Both the position numbers and the translations under genes were made by a program. A stretch of DNA of 15,915 nucleotides from the NCBI GenBank assembly GCA_041725875.1, contig JBGRQB010000095.1, positions 1 through 15,915 on the forward strand, written 5' to 3'. Shown one piece after another: positions 8,282 to 15,243 of this stretch. Position 1 is the first letter of the stretch. Every line of letters starts with the position of its first letter. This DNA comes from JBGRQB01 sp041725875 (GTDB lineage: Bacteria; Bacteroidota; Ignavibacteria; Ignavibacteriales; Melioribacteraceae). The notes below the pieces were generated by a model, which worked only from the letters and a program-made list of their open reading frames with translations, made no database searches and was not told where the DNA came from.

Positions 8282-10393
8282 TTAATATTCAAATAAAAAT
8301 TTAACTCCGGCAAAAAATTTCCTGCCGGGAGATATGGTTCTCATATTTATTTTGTCTGTGTGATCGAAGATATTTTCCACACCAAGAATGAGATTATAGT
8401 TTTTGAGTATTCTCTGATTAAGAGTCAGATTCCATAATGAGTATGGATCTTCAATTCTCGATTTTTTCTGATTTGTATCAGAATCAATTTCTTCAAAGGT
8501 TTTTTCACCATAAACTTTGCCTGTAAGATTTATGTGTGCCGAGTAATTTTTTTTCAAAAAACTATATTCAAGATTAATCCTTCCTGAGTGATGAGTTGTT
8601 CCCCAGAGTTGTAAATCGGTTGTTTTATCAAGTGCATCAATAAAGCTGTATCCGCCTGATACTACAAAGCGTTTTCCAAGATCAACTTTCAGTAAAATAT
8701 CGGTTCCGTAAATTCTTGCTTTGTTTACATTTTCATAACGAATTATGCTGTCGTCATCAGGATCCCATTTTGCATCAATCATATTTGTTAGATCGTTTGC
8801 GTAAAGTGTCATCGACAAATTGATATTCTCTTTTATCAATTCTCCTGAGAGTGAAAAATAATCTGAAGTTTCCGGCTTCAAATTTTCATTACCCATCACG
8901 TAAAACATTCCGAAGTGATCGAAGTTCATAAATCTTTCTTTCAGACTCGGAACTCTGAAGCCTCTTCCGTAAGAGAATCTTAAATTGACAGGAAGCCATC
9001 TGTAGAGTAAAGAGATTTTGGGAGTTACGTTTGTGCCATACTCAGAATGATTATCAATTCTGATTCCTGCAATGGCTGTAAACAAAGAAGAAAAAGTTAT
9101 ATCATCCTGCATAAAGAATACAACATTTGATGTGCTTTTATTTTTCCCTTCAATTCGGGAGGTAAGCAGACTCTCATAATTATATTCCACACCTGATGTT
9201 AGAAAGTGTTTTTCAACTAATTTATAATTAAATATGGCTTTTGCACTTTTGTAATTGTGCTTATAGGTTAATTCTTCTTTATCATTTTTTCTTTCCAGAA
9301 CATCGTAAGTTTCAAATCTGTCACTACTCCAGGAAAGATTAAGATTATCTGATTTGTCAAAAATTATTTTTGATTTCAGATTGTATGCATAATCATAATT
9401 TTTCGGATGAACCGGTCTGGATGACGCTGTGAATTTTTCGTGCTGATAATAGCGTCCGCCTGCAGAAAATTCAATTTTATCAGATGCTTTGTAAGAAAAT
9501 TTTTGTCTGATTGTAAAATCATCAAATTTTTCCTGTGTCCAGCTGTTTGGAGATTCAGGAATTAAATCATATCCTTCAGTACTTTTTGAAGTATAGTCGG
9601 TGTTAGATGAAAACTTCCCAAATTTAAAAGCTGCACTTGCACCATAATTTAATTCATTATATTTTGAAATTTTTGAATGTAAAACAAGTTCAAAAGGTTT
9701 AAGATTTCTTTTCGTAATTATATTAATAACTCCGCCAATGGCGTTTGAACCGTACAGCGAAGATGATGCACCTCTTACAATTTCTATTTTATCGATATTT
9801 GAGGCATTGAGACGATTGTAATCAATATTACCTTTTGTTTCGCCTGCGAGTCTTTCTCCGTCAATTAAGATTAATACATACTTGGCATCAAGCCCCTGCA
9901 TTTTCATACTTGTACCAAAACCATCTTGCGAAAAATCGATTCCGGGAATTGCCTGTTCCAAAACTTCCTGTAAAGTTGAGACTCCGAGGTTTTCAATTTT
10001 TTTGGAATTAACAACCTGTGTTAATACAGGAACATTTTTCAGTGATTTTTCTGTTCTGGTTCCGGTAACAACGACTTCGTCAAGATCAATAGCACTTTCT
10101 TCCAGATCGATTTCAAAAAGTTTGTTTGAATCTTGCGGTAGGCTAATTTGAATTTGTTCTGTTTTATATCCAAAATAACTGACACGAATTAAATGTTTTC
10201 CCTGCTTTACTTTTTCAAGTTTGAAATTACCGTCGTGATTTGTTGTTGTTCCGCGATTGGTTCCAAGCAGAAGTATACTTGCTCCGGAAAGCGGCTCGCC
10301 CGTTTCATACGAGCGAACTTTTCCGGAAATGACATTGTTGGCATGTAGTACTGATAGAAAAAGAACTGATAATAGTAAAACTTTAATTTTCAT
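8282..10393 (-). CDS. hmuR: TonB-dependent heme receptor, HmuR-like (second copy)
   Basis: This 703-residue outer-membrane receptor has a signal peptide (about 1-19), a carboxypeptidase-like regulatory domain (about 21-100, GEPLSGASILLLGTNRGTTT), a TonB-box-like LDEVVVTG (104-111), a plug (about 120-228, with DGERLAGET and SSLYGSNAIGGVINIITKR) and a beta-barrel ending in an aromatic residue (FEY). The heme-receptor signature is present: FRVP (479-482) and a NENL box (502-505) flank H493 in FDHFGM, like the FRAP/NPNL pair with an intervening His in HmuR and other heme receptors. Unlike the first receptor, the plug segment DGFGTSMKMQGL has no histidine. Only one base separates its ATG from the hmuY-like 1 stop, and no clear Shine-Dalgarno is seen, so re-initiation is likely. 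A vitamin B12 receptor is the main alternative, but a HmuY partner and the FRAP/NPNL-like boxes favour heme. Confidence 0.88.
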   Translation of the reverse strand: MKIKVLLLSVLFLSVLHANNVISGKVRSYETGEPLSGASILLLGTNRGTTTNHDGNFKLEKVKQGKHLIRVSYFGYKTEQIQISLPQDSNKLFEIDLEESAIDLDEVVVTGTRTEKSLKNVPVLTQVVNSKKIENLGVSTLQEVLEQAIPGIDFSQDGFGTSMKMQGLDAKYVLILIDGERLAGETKGNIDYNRLNASNIDKIEIVRGASSSLYGSNAIGGVINIITKRNLKPFELVLHSKISKYNELNYGASAAFKFGKFSSNTDYTSKSTEGYDLIPESPNSWTQEKFDDFTIRQKFSYKASDKIEFSAGGRYYQHEKFTASSRPVHPKNYDYAYNLKSKIIFDKSDNLNLSWSSDRFETYDVLERKNDKEELTYKHNYKSAKAIFNYKLVEKHFLTSGVEYNYESLLTSRIEGKNKSTSNVVFFMQDDITFSSLFTAIAGIRIDNHSEYGTNVTPKISLLYRWLPVNLRFSYGRGFRVPSLKERFMNFDHFGMFYVMGNENLKPETSDYFSLSGELIKENINLSMTLYANDLTNMIDAKWDPDDDSIIRYENVNKARIYGTDILLKVDLGKRFVVSGGYSFIDALDKTTDLQLWGTTHHSGRINLEYSFLKKNYSAHINLTGKVYGEKTFEEIDSDTNQKKSRIEDPYSLWNLTLNQRILKNYNLILGVENIFDHTDKINMRTISPGRKFFAGVKFLFEY

Positions 10394-10394
10394 T

Positions 10395-11273
10395 TTATTT
10401 TATATAACTCATTTTGATTACTTTGAATGTTTCATTGTTTCCACCAGACATAACACAGAAGTAGATTCCTGTTGCTAGCTGTGCGCCTGATTTGTCAGTT
10501 GCCGACCATTTCACTGAATAGTTTCCTGCTTCCTGTTCTTTGTTAACCAATGAAGCTACTTCTTTTCCTGTAATGTCAAAGATTCTGATTTTAACATTCA
10601 TTCTTTCAGTAAGTGAATAATCAACTGTAGTCATCGGGTTAAACGGATTAGGATAATTTTGCTCTAAAGTAAAATTTGTCGGCACTACAGTTTCTTCTAT
10701 GCCTGTTGTTACATCAAGTGATGTTGAACCATTTGGCTGGTAAAAATATTTAAATGTTATGTGTCCGCCAATAGCCTGATCATTATAATAATTTTCAACA
10801 ATCAATTTTGCATATTTACCTTTAGCGGTTTTAACAAGGAATACTTTATTTTTTGATGAATAAGTCGGAGGCATAGTTGTCATATCTTTTGTAACCCAGG
10901 TTTCAAGAACTGCACTACCGGGAATTTTTGTATAAGTATGAGTTGCCATACTGTAAATGCTGATTGAATCATCAACAACATAGCCTGATTCCTGAGCCTG
11001 CTTAACGCCGTCAAAATCAACAACACCAAGATCAATAACTCCGGCCTGACCGCTGCCTGATGATCCGCCGTTGGTTCTGAAATGATAACGCATTAATGCA
11101 AGATCCCATTGATCTGATGTTGATGGATCAACTATGCTTAATGTATCTCCTTTTTCAAAGCTGAAATAAACCCAGTCAGTAAAACTAGTTGCGTCAATTG
11201 TAACAGTTTTTTCTTGTGCAGTTACAAAAGAAAACATCATTGCGATTAAGAATAATTGTATAAATTTTTTCAT
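10395..11273 (-). CDS. hmuY: HmuY-like hemophore with C-terminal T9SS sorting domain (first copy)
   Basis: The product has 292 residues when read from the ATG at 11273. A GTG six bases upstream is in frame, but it overlaps the AGGAG ribosome site, so the ATG is preferred. A non-lipoprotein signal peptide (about 1-19, cleavage near VTA-QEK) precedes a HmuY domain (about 23-185: DWVYFSFEKGDT, DQWDLALMR, RTNGG, FKYFYQPNGS). A linker leads to an 85-90-residue C-terminal domain beginning FTLEQNYPNPFNPMTTVDYS and ending in VIKMSYIK, a textbook T9SS type A sorting signal. The protein should therefore cross the outer membrane by T9SS and be released or attached to the surface. The residue aligned with H79 of the second copy is M61, with H64 nearby; Met-ligated HmuY homologues are known in Tannerella and Prevotella. 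It sits between the two receptors, 15 bases after the first. Confidence 0.87.
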   Translation of the reverse strand: MKKFIQLFLIAMMFSFVTAQEKTVTIDATSFTDWVYFSFEKGDTLSIVDPSTSDQWDLALMRYHFRTNGGSSGSGQAGVIDLGVVDFDGVKQAQESGYVVDDSISIYSMATHTYTKIPGSAVLETWVTKDMTTMPPTYSSKNKVFLVKTAKGKYAKLIVENYYNDQAIGGHITFKYFYQPNGSTSLDVTTGIEETVVPTNFTLEQNYPNPFNPMTTVDYSLTERMNVKIRIFDITGKEVASLVNKEQEAGNYSVKWSATDKSGAQLATGIYFCVMSGGNNETFKVIKMSYIK

Positions 11274-11278
11274 TTTCA

Positions 11279-11283
11279 CTCCT
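11279..11283 (-). promoter_or_regulatory. Shine-Dalgarno that decides the hmuY-like 1 start
   Basis: AGGAG lies five bases upstream of the ATG at 11273. The alternative in-frame GTG (11279-11277) shares its first base with this site and cannot use it, so translation should begin at 11273. Confidence 0.75.
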
Positions 11284-11288
11284 TTGTA

Positions 11289-13412
11289 TTAATTGAATAA
11301 GTTTGAATTCAAATTGATGTTTATATAAGCAAAATATCTTCTTCCGGGAGTTGTAACCGTGAAATGAACATTATCAGTGTAGTCAAACAGGTTATCTACC
11401 CCTAAAGTGATATTGTAATTTTTGAATAAAATTTGTGACAGAGTCAGTTTCCATAAAGCATATCCGGCTCTTTCTGTTTTATCTATTTCACCATCATTGT
11501 TTTTGCTTTCAAATACTTTGGTTCCGCTCATTTTGTTATGCAGATTTAATGAAAGTGAGTAGTCTTTAATTCTGTAAGAATATCCGAGTCGTAAAACGCC
11601 TGAATGTTTACTTGTGCCCCAGAGCTCAAGTCCGGTTGATTTATCTTCGGTATCAAGAAAGCTGTAGCCGCCGGTTAATGAAAATCCGTAACCGAGATTC
11701 ATTTTCCAAAGCAGATCAACCCCTTGTGTAAAAGCGTTTGCAACGTTTTTGTAATTTTGAATATTCGGGTTATCTATATCCTGAACCGTGGCAATCATAT
11801 CATCAAGATCATTTCTGAAAAATGAAATTGATGAATTCATAAAGTCGCCAAGATATTCTAATGAAAGTGAATAGTAGTTTGAAGTTTCCGGTTTCAGATT
11901 CTGATTTCCTTTGATAAAAAACATTCCAAAGTGATCGAAATCCATAAAGAGTTCTTTTATTGTCGGGGCTTTAAAACCTCTGCTGTAAGAAGCGCGAAGA
12001 TTAAACGGAAGTAACTTGTACAAAGCTGAAATCTGCGGTGAAAAATGTGTTCCATATTCAGAGTGATTATTAACTCTTAATCCGGCAATAAATGACAACA
12101 TTGAGCTGTATTTAAAATCATCCTGTGCGTAAAACACAAAATCGGAAGCGCTTTTATCTCCTCCCTCAATTCGATCAGTTTTCAGGTTTTCGTCAAAATA
12201 TTCAAATCCTGCTGTGAGGATATTTTCGCTGTTCAGTTTGTACGTTGAAAGCAGGCGGACATTATTAAAATTGTGATCGTAAATTTCTTTTTCTTCGTCA
12301 TCTAATCTTTCAAGCACTTCATATTTTTTATATTGATCGCTGTGCCATTCTGCTTTTAGAGAAACATCCTTATTTATGAAATAATCAGCTGATGCACCAA
12401 AAGTATAGCTGTAGTTTTTGGGATGAACAGGAATGGGGCGCTCGTCAAATCTCTCATAGACATAATAAGATCCCTTTATCATAAATTTAATCTGTTCTGA
12501 TAAAGTAAACTCGAATCTTTGACTTATGGTTTTGTCTTCAAATTTTTCCTGAGTTTTAGATGTCGGAGTCTGAGGAGTCAGATCATAACCATCCGAGCTG
12601 TTCAGGTTAAACATTGTGGTTGAGCTGACACCGCCGTAGTTTACTCCGAGAACAGAGCTGTATGATTTTTCATTGTTATCGGAAAATCGACTGTTCAGAC
12701 GCAAATCAAACGGATTTTTATTTTTTTTGCTGATAATATTTATCACTCCGCCAATTGCATTTGAACCATATAAAGATGAAGCAGCACCTTTTACAATTTC
12801 GATTTTTTCAATGTTGCCTGCGTTGAGTCGGTTAAAATCGATATTACCACTTGTTTCTCCGGCAATTCTTTCACCATCAACCAGAAAGAGTACATATTCA
12901 TTTCCCAGTCCGTGAAGCTTCATATTGGCTCCGTGGGCATCCTGGTTAAATTCTATGGAGGGCATAGTAAGTTCAAGAGCATCTTTTACATTTACAATGC
13001 CTGCTTTTTCAATTGCTTTTCTTGAAATTAACTCAGTCAGGATTGGCGAATTTTTCAATTTCTTTGCTGTCTTTGTTCCCGTAACAACAACTTCGTCCAG
13101 GTTGTAATCAGTTTCTTTTAACTGGATTTGAATATCAACATTATTTCTTCCGAGGATAATCTCTTTTTCAATAGTTTCATAACCGGAATAACTGATTCTT
13201 ACTTTATACTTCCCTTCTGAAAGCTTCACTATTTTGAAATTTCCATCACCATCTGTTGCAGTGCCAATTGTGGAACCCATAATATAGATATTTGCTCCTG
13301 CAAGCGGTTCACCATTTTCTGCCGAAGTGATTTTACCGGAAAAGATTCGCAAATTATTACCTGCAAACAGTGTTGTGAAAGTGATAAAAAAGAGTAAAAA
13401 TATTTTATTCAT
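11289..13412 (-). CDS. hmuR: TonB-dependent heme receptor, HmuR-like (first copy)
   Basis: This 707-residue outer-membrane receptor has a signal peptide (about 1-18), a carboxypeptidase-like regulatory domain (about 24-100, GEPLAGANIYIMGSTIGTAT), LDEVVVTG (105-112) as TonB-box-like region, a plug (about 120-228) and a 22-strand-type barrel. Heme-receptor boxes are FKAP (480-483) and NQNL (503-506), with H494 in DFDHFGM between them. The plug carries two more histidines, H160 and H167 (DAHGANMKLHGLG), in the segment where HmuR-type receptors are thought to hold the second heme ligand. It is clearly a paralogue of the second receptor: in the 38 residues starting at FKAP, 26 are identical. The start ATG lies two bases past the stop of the 114-residue gene, with AAGG within that gene's last codons as ribosome site. 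It probably works with the T9SS-secreted HmuY encoded next. Confidence 0.9.
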   Translation of the reverse strand: MNKIFLLFFITFTTLFAGNNLRIFSGKITSAENGEPLAGANIYIMGSTIGTATDGDGNFKIVKLSEGKYKVRISYSGYETIEKEIILGRNNVDIQIQLKETDYNLDEVVVTGTKTAKKLKNSPILTELISRKAIEKAGIVNVKDALELTMPSIEFNQDAHGANMKLHGLGNEYVLFLVDGERIAGETSGNIDFNRLNAGNIEKIEIVKGAASSLYGSNAIGGVINIISKKNKNPFDLRLNSRFSDNNEKSYSSVLGVNYGGVSSTTMFNLNSSDGYDLTPQTPTSKTQEKFEDKTISQRFEFTLSEQIKFMIKGSYYVYERFDERPIPVHPKNYSYTFGASADYFINKDVSLKAEWHSDQYKKYEVLERLDDEEKEIYDHNFNNVRLLSTYKLNSENILTAGFEYFDENLKTDRIEGGDKSASDFVFYAQDDFKYSSMLSFIAGLRVNNHSEYGTHFSPQISALYKLLPFNLRASYSRGFKAPTIKELFMDFDHFGMFFIKGNQNLKPETSNYYSLSLEYLGDFMNSSISFFRNDLDDMIATVQDIDNPNIQNYKNVANAFTQGVDLLWKMNLGYGFSLTGGYSFLDTEDKSTGLELWGTSKHSGVLRLGYSYRIKDYSLSLNLHNKMSGTKVFESKNNDGEIDKTERAGYALWKLTLSQILFKNYNITLGVDNLFDYTDNVHFTVTTPGRRYFAYININLNSNLFN

Positions 13413-13414
13413 GC

Positions 13415-13759
13415 TTAACCTTGTTTTTGATTTGTAAGAGATAATGAGATATCTTTAGCGTATTTGATTAACGGAATCAGATGACCGACAGCTTTTGTAA
13501 TTACTTCATAAAATTGATCAAACTCTGCCGAAGTTATTTTTACCGTTATTCCGCATCTTCCGAAATGAAAATCTTTTAAGAACTTGCTTACAGAATGTTT
13601 TTCGAGCCATTCGTCAAGCTCAACGGAAAATTGGATAAAGGTGTCTTTTGTGTAAGTAATAAAAGCCGAAGGTGTTATCAGATATATTTTACCGCAAAGA
13701 GATTCTCTTACTTCAAACCCGCCTTGTTTTATTAGTGAGATAGTTTTACATCCGTTCAT
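13415..13759 (-). CDS. Small Cys/His-containing protein leading the heme operon, function unknown
   Basis: This 114-residue protein has no signal peptide or membrane span, so it is probably cytoplasmic. It starts at an ATG with a near-perfect GGAGG Shine-Dalgarno four bases upstream and ends two bases before the first receptor gene, so it is the first gene of the heme operon. It has three cysteines (C4, C22, C69) and several histidines, including H65 in FHFGRCG. The sequence may be two related halves: each has a Cys-Gly followed by a hydrophobic strand and an F..F helix (CGKIYLITPS...FIQF and CGITVKITSAEFDQF). It vaguely resembles small Bacteroidota proteins of DUF6686 type, but I cannot confirm a family. 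Position suggests a role in metal or heme sensing or handling; that is only inference. Confidence 0.7.
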   Translation of the reverse strand: MNGCKTISLIKQGGFEVRESLCGKIYLITPSAFITYTKDTFIQFSVELDEWLEKHSVSKFLKDFHFGRCGITVKITSAEFDQFYEVITKAVGHLIPLIKYAKDISLSLTNQKQG

Positions 13760-13763
13760 TTTA

Positions 13764-13768
13764 CCTCC
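13764..13768 (-). promoter_or_regulatory. Strong Shine-Dalgarno of the operon's first gene
   Basis: GGAGG lies four bases upstream of the ATG at 13759. It is the strongest ribosome site of the operon start and supports this small protein being genuinely translated. Confidence 0.75.
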
Positions 13769-13775
13769 ATTAATC

Positions 13776-13785
13776 AGACTAAAAA
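13776..13785 (-). promoter_or_regulatory. Second copy of the TTTTTAGTCT operator half
   Basis: On the minus strand TTTTTAGTCT recurs here, followed by GATTA, so the palindrome core reads TTAG-T-CTGA with one mismatch. It lies about 7 bases upstream of the GGAGG ribosome site and about 145 bases from the perfect palindrome. Two related sites in one upstream region are suggestive of a regulator, but AT-rich composition makes chance matches possible. Confidence 0.3.
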
Positions 13786-13920
13786 TTCTGAAATAAATAC
13801 ATCTCTAAACCAAAATTATGAGGATATATTTATTTTTATATCTATTTAAACTTAATCCGAATAAGCTTTAAAAGTCAAGAATAAAATCTCAAAATATTAG
13901 AAATAAAAATATTTAACCGG

Positions 13921-13935
13921 TTTTTAGTCTAAAAA
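13921..13935. promoter_or_regulatory. Perfect 7-1-7 palindrome, candidate metalloregulator operator
   Basis: TTTTTAGTCTAAAAA is a perfect inverted repeat with one central base, flanked by TAACC (13914-13918) and GGTTA (13936-13940), which also pair. Its core TTAG-N-CTAA is identical to the centre of DtxR/IdeR-type operators (TTAGGCTAA), although the outer positions do not match. It is located upstream of an iron/heme operon, which supports a role in metal-dependent control. It could also form a hairpin in a leader RNA if transcription starts further upstream. Confidence 0.45.
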
Positions 13936-14010
13936 GGTTAATTTTGATGTGTTTATAAAACGAAATGAAAATGATTTGTTTATTTGTGAATGGATACTTG
14001 CAGTGCCCTG

Positions 14011-14038
14011 AAAAAGAAAACCCGGAAAAATTCCGGGT
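14011..14038 (-). terminator. Rho-independent terminator closing the purF-pgsA-ftsY block
   Basis: On the minus strand an 8-bp stem ACCCGGAA/TTCCGGGT with a 3-base loop (14020-14038) is followed by TTTTCTTTTT (14020-14011). It begins just after the stop of the 66-residue protein gene. It separates the housekeeping transcript from the heme operon, which therefore needs its own promoter. Confidence 0.88.
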
Positions 14039-14039
14039 C

Positions 14040-14240
14040 TTAAAATCCGCCATAATTTATCATAAAATATAAAACCAACAGGATTAAGGCTATCAAAAAC
14101 ACGTTTGATTTACCTTTTTTTCTCATCCTTGAACTACGGAAGCTGAGTCTATTTTTTTTCTTTTCAACTTCATCCTTTGCAGGATCGTAGAACCTTGGTT
14201 CATAATCGAAACTTCTGTGTTTTGGTTTTTTCATTAACAT
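14040..14240 (-). CDS. Small basic single-span membrane protein downstream of ftsY
   Basis: The preferred start is the ATG at 14240, giving 66 residues, because an AGGT Shine-Dalgarno lies seven bases upstream. A longer frame from 14315 would overlap ftsY by 29 bases, has no comparable ribosome site and adds 25 unremarkable residues. The protein begins with KKPKHRSFDYEPRFYDPAKD, then a strongly basic KKKNRLSFRSSRMRKKGK segment, then a C-terminal span (about 46-63, VFLIALILLVLYFMINY). The positive charge before the span suggests the N-terminus stays in the cytoplasm. Similar short proteins with a HRxFDYxPRFY start seem to occur in Bacteroidota relatives (from memory), but I know no function. 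The stop codon abuts the terminator, so this is the last gene of the ftsY transcript. Confidence 0.7.
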   Translation of the reverse strand: MLMKKPKHRSFDYEPRFYDPAKDEVEKKKNRLSFRSSRMRKKGKSNVFLIALILLVLYFMINYGGF

Positions 14241-14286
14241 AACTGTACCTGAAATTTTGTTATCTTTCTTTAACAAACAGAGTTTG

Positions 14287-15243
14287 CTATTGTTCCTCAA
14301 CTGAATCTTTTTCAAACAGAGCTTCTACATAAGCTTGCGCATCGAAAGTCTGGAGATCTTCAATTCCCTCTCCAACACCTATATATTTAACCGGAACTTC
14401 CTTTTCGCCGCAAATCTGGAAAATAATTCCGCCTTTGGCAGTTCCGTCAAGTTTTGTGATTATCAATCCTGAAATATCTGTAACTTTTCCAAACTCTCTT
14501 GCCTGAATAAGTGCGTTCTGACCAGTATTTCCGTCAAGAACTAGAAAAGTTTCGTTTGGAGCGTGATCAAGAACTTTTGCAAGAACCCTTTTTATTTTGT
14601 TAAGTTCGTTCATTAAGTGGTTTTTTGTATGAAGTCTGCCCGCAGTATCAATTAAAACTACATCAGCGTTTTTTTGTTTGGCAACTTCCAGAGTTTCAAA
14701 TGCAACTGAAGAAGGATCAGCACCAGAGGTGCTTTCAACAATTTCAACTCCGGCACGACTCGCCCATACTTCGAGCTGTTCATTTGCAGCTGCTCTGAAT
14801 GTATCAGCAGAACCGATAACAACATTTAAGCCCGACTTTTTATAATTGTGAGCAAGTTTACCAATTGTTGTTGTTTTTCCTGCACCGTTAACACCAACAA
14901 TTAAAATAACATAAGGTTTATATTTTTCAGTGTCAATCTCTTCATTTTCAGAAGAATATTCTTGAAGCTTTTTTGTTAATTCACGTTTTATAACGTTTAC
15001 AACATTAACACCGCTGCGGTCACTCTCTTTTTTAAGCTCTTTTCGGGTCTCTTCAATTATATCCATTGCAGTATCAAAACCGATGTCGCTGGTAACAAGA
15101 ATTTCTTCAAGTTCATCAAGCGTTGCTTCATCAATTTTTGCTTTTCCGCTGATTGTTTCGGTAATTCGGTTAACAATCTTATCGCGCGTTTTGTTAAGTC
15201 CGTCTTTAAGTTTATTAAAATTAAGATTCTTGAATAGTTTCAT
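14287..15243 (-). CDS. ftsY: Signal recognition particle receptor FtsY
   Basis: This 318-residue SRP-type GTPase receives ribosome-SRP complexes at the inner membrane and hands nascent membrane proteins to SecYEG. The N domain (about 1-105) is followed by the NG GTPase core: P-loop GVNGAGKTT (117-125), SADTFRAAA (145-153), DTAGR (199-203), LDGNTGQNA (236-244, usually DATTGQNA), TKLDG (263-267) and GVGEGIEDL (289-297). There is no long acidic A domain, as in many non-proteobacterial FtsY proteins. The ATG lies 23 bases inside pgsA with GGA seven bases upstream, so the two are coupled. The identification is secure. Confidence 0.97.
   Translation of the reverse strand: MKLFKNLNFNKLKDGLNKTRDKIVNRITETISGKAKIDEATLDELEEILVTSDIGFDTAMDIIEETRKELKKESDRSGVNVVNVIKRELTKKLQEYSSENEEIDTEKYKPYVILIVGVNGAGKTTTIGKLAHNYKKSGLNVVIGSADTFRAAANEQLEVWASRAGVEIVESTSGADPSSVAFETLEVAKQKNADVVLIDTAGRLHTKNHLMNELNKIKRVLAKVLDHAPNETFLVLDGNTGQNALIQAREFGKVTDISGLIITKLDGTAKGGIIFQICGEKEVPVKYIGVGEGIEDLQTFDAQAYVEALFEKDSVEEQ

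Larger units (their letters stand above)
7638..13412 (-). repeat. Diverged tandem duplication of a receptor-plus-HmuY gene pair
   Basis: Two consecutive hmuR-hmuY pairs occupy 11289-13412 with 10395-11273, and 8282-10393 with 7638-8267. Both receptors have the same domain order and nearly the same length (707 and 703 residues) and share long colinear motifs such as YGSNAIGGVINII, SEYGT, FDHFGMF and NLKPETS. Both HmuY products share WVYFSF.KGDT and RTNGG. The copies have diverged well beyond recent duplication, and the hemophore tails differ completely: a T9SS domain in one, a lipid anchor in the other. No flanking direct repeat or mobile element was seen. Confidence 0.8.
13760..14010 (-). promoter_or_regulatory. 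Promoter and leader region of the heme operon
   Basis: This is about 250 bases of very AT-rich DNA between the upstream terminator and the first operon gene, the only sizeable non-coding stretch in the window. A TTGACT (13878-13873, minus strand) resembles a -35 element, but the hexamer 17 bases on (TTAAGT) is a poor -10. TAATTTTG (13818-13811) fits the Bacteroidota-type TAnnTTTG -7 element but lacks an obvious -33 TTTG. A weak Fur-like TGAAAAT-G-ATT occurs at 13966-13976. The exact start of transcription cannot be fixed by eye. No small ORF or RNA gene was recognised. Confidence 0.5.

Noticed and set aside
11274..11279. GTG start for hmuY-like 1 at 11279
   Set aside because: It overlaps the AGGAG ribosome site; the ATG at 11273 has proper spacing.
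8282..13412. BtuB-type vitamin B12 receptors
   Set aside because: Both receptors have FRAP/NPNL-like boxes with a His between and are each paired with a HmuY-like protein, which points to heme. Not fully excluded without a search.
13966..13980. Fur box
   Set aside because: TGAAAATGATTTGTT matches one half of a 7-1-7 Fur site but the other half is poor, so I list it only as a weak element within the promoter region.
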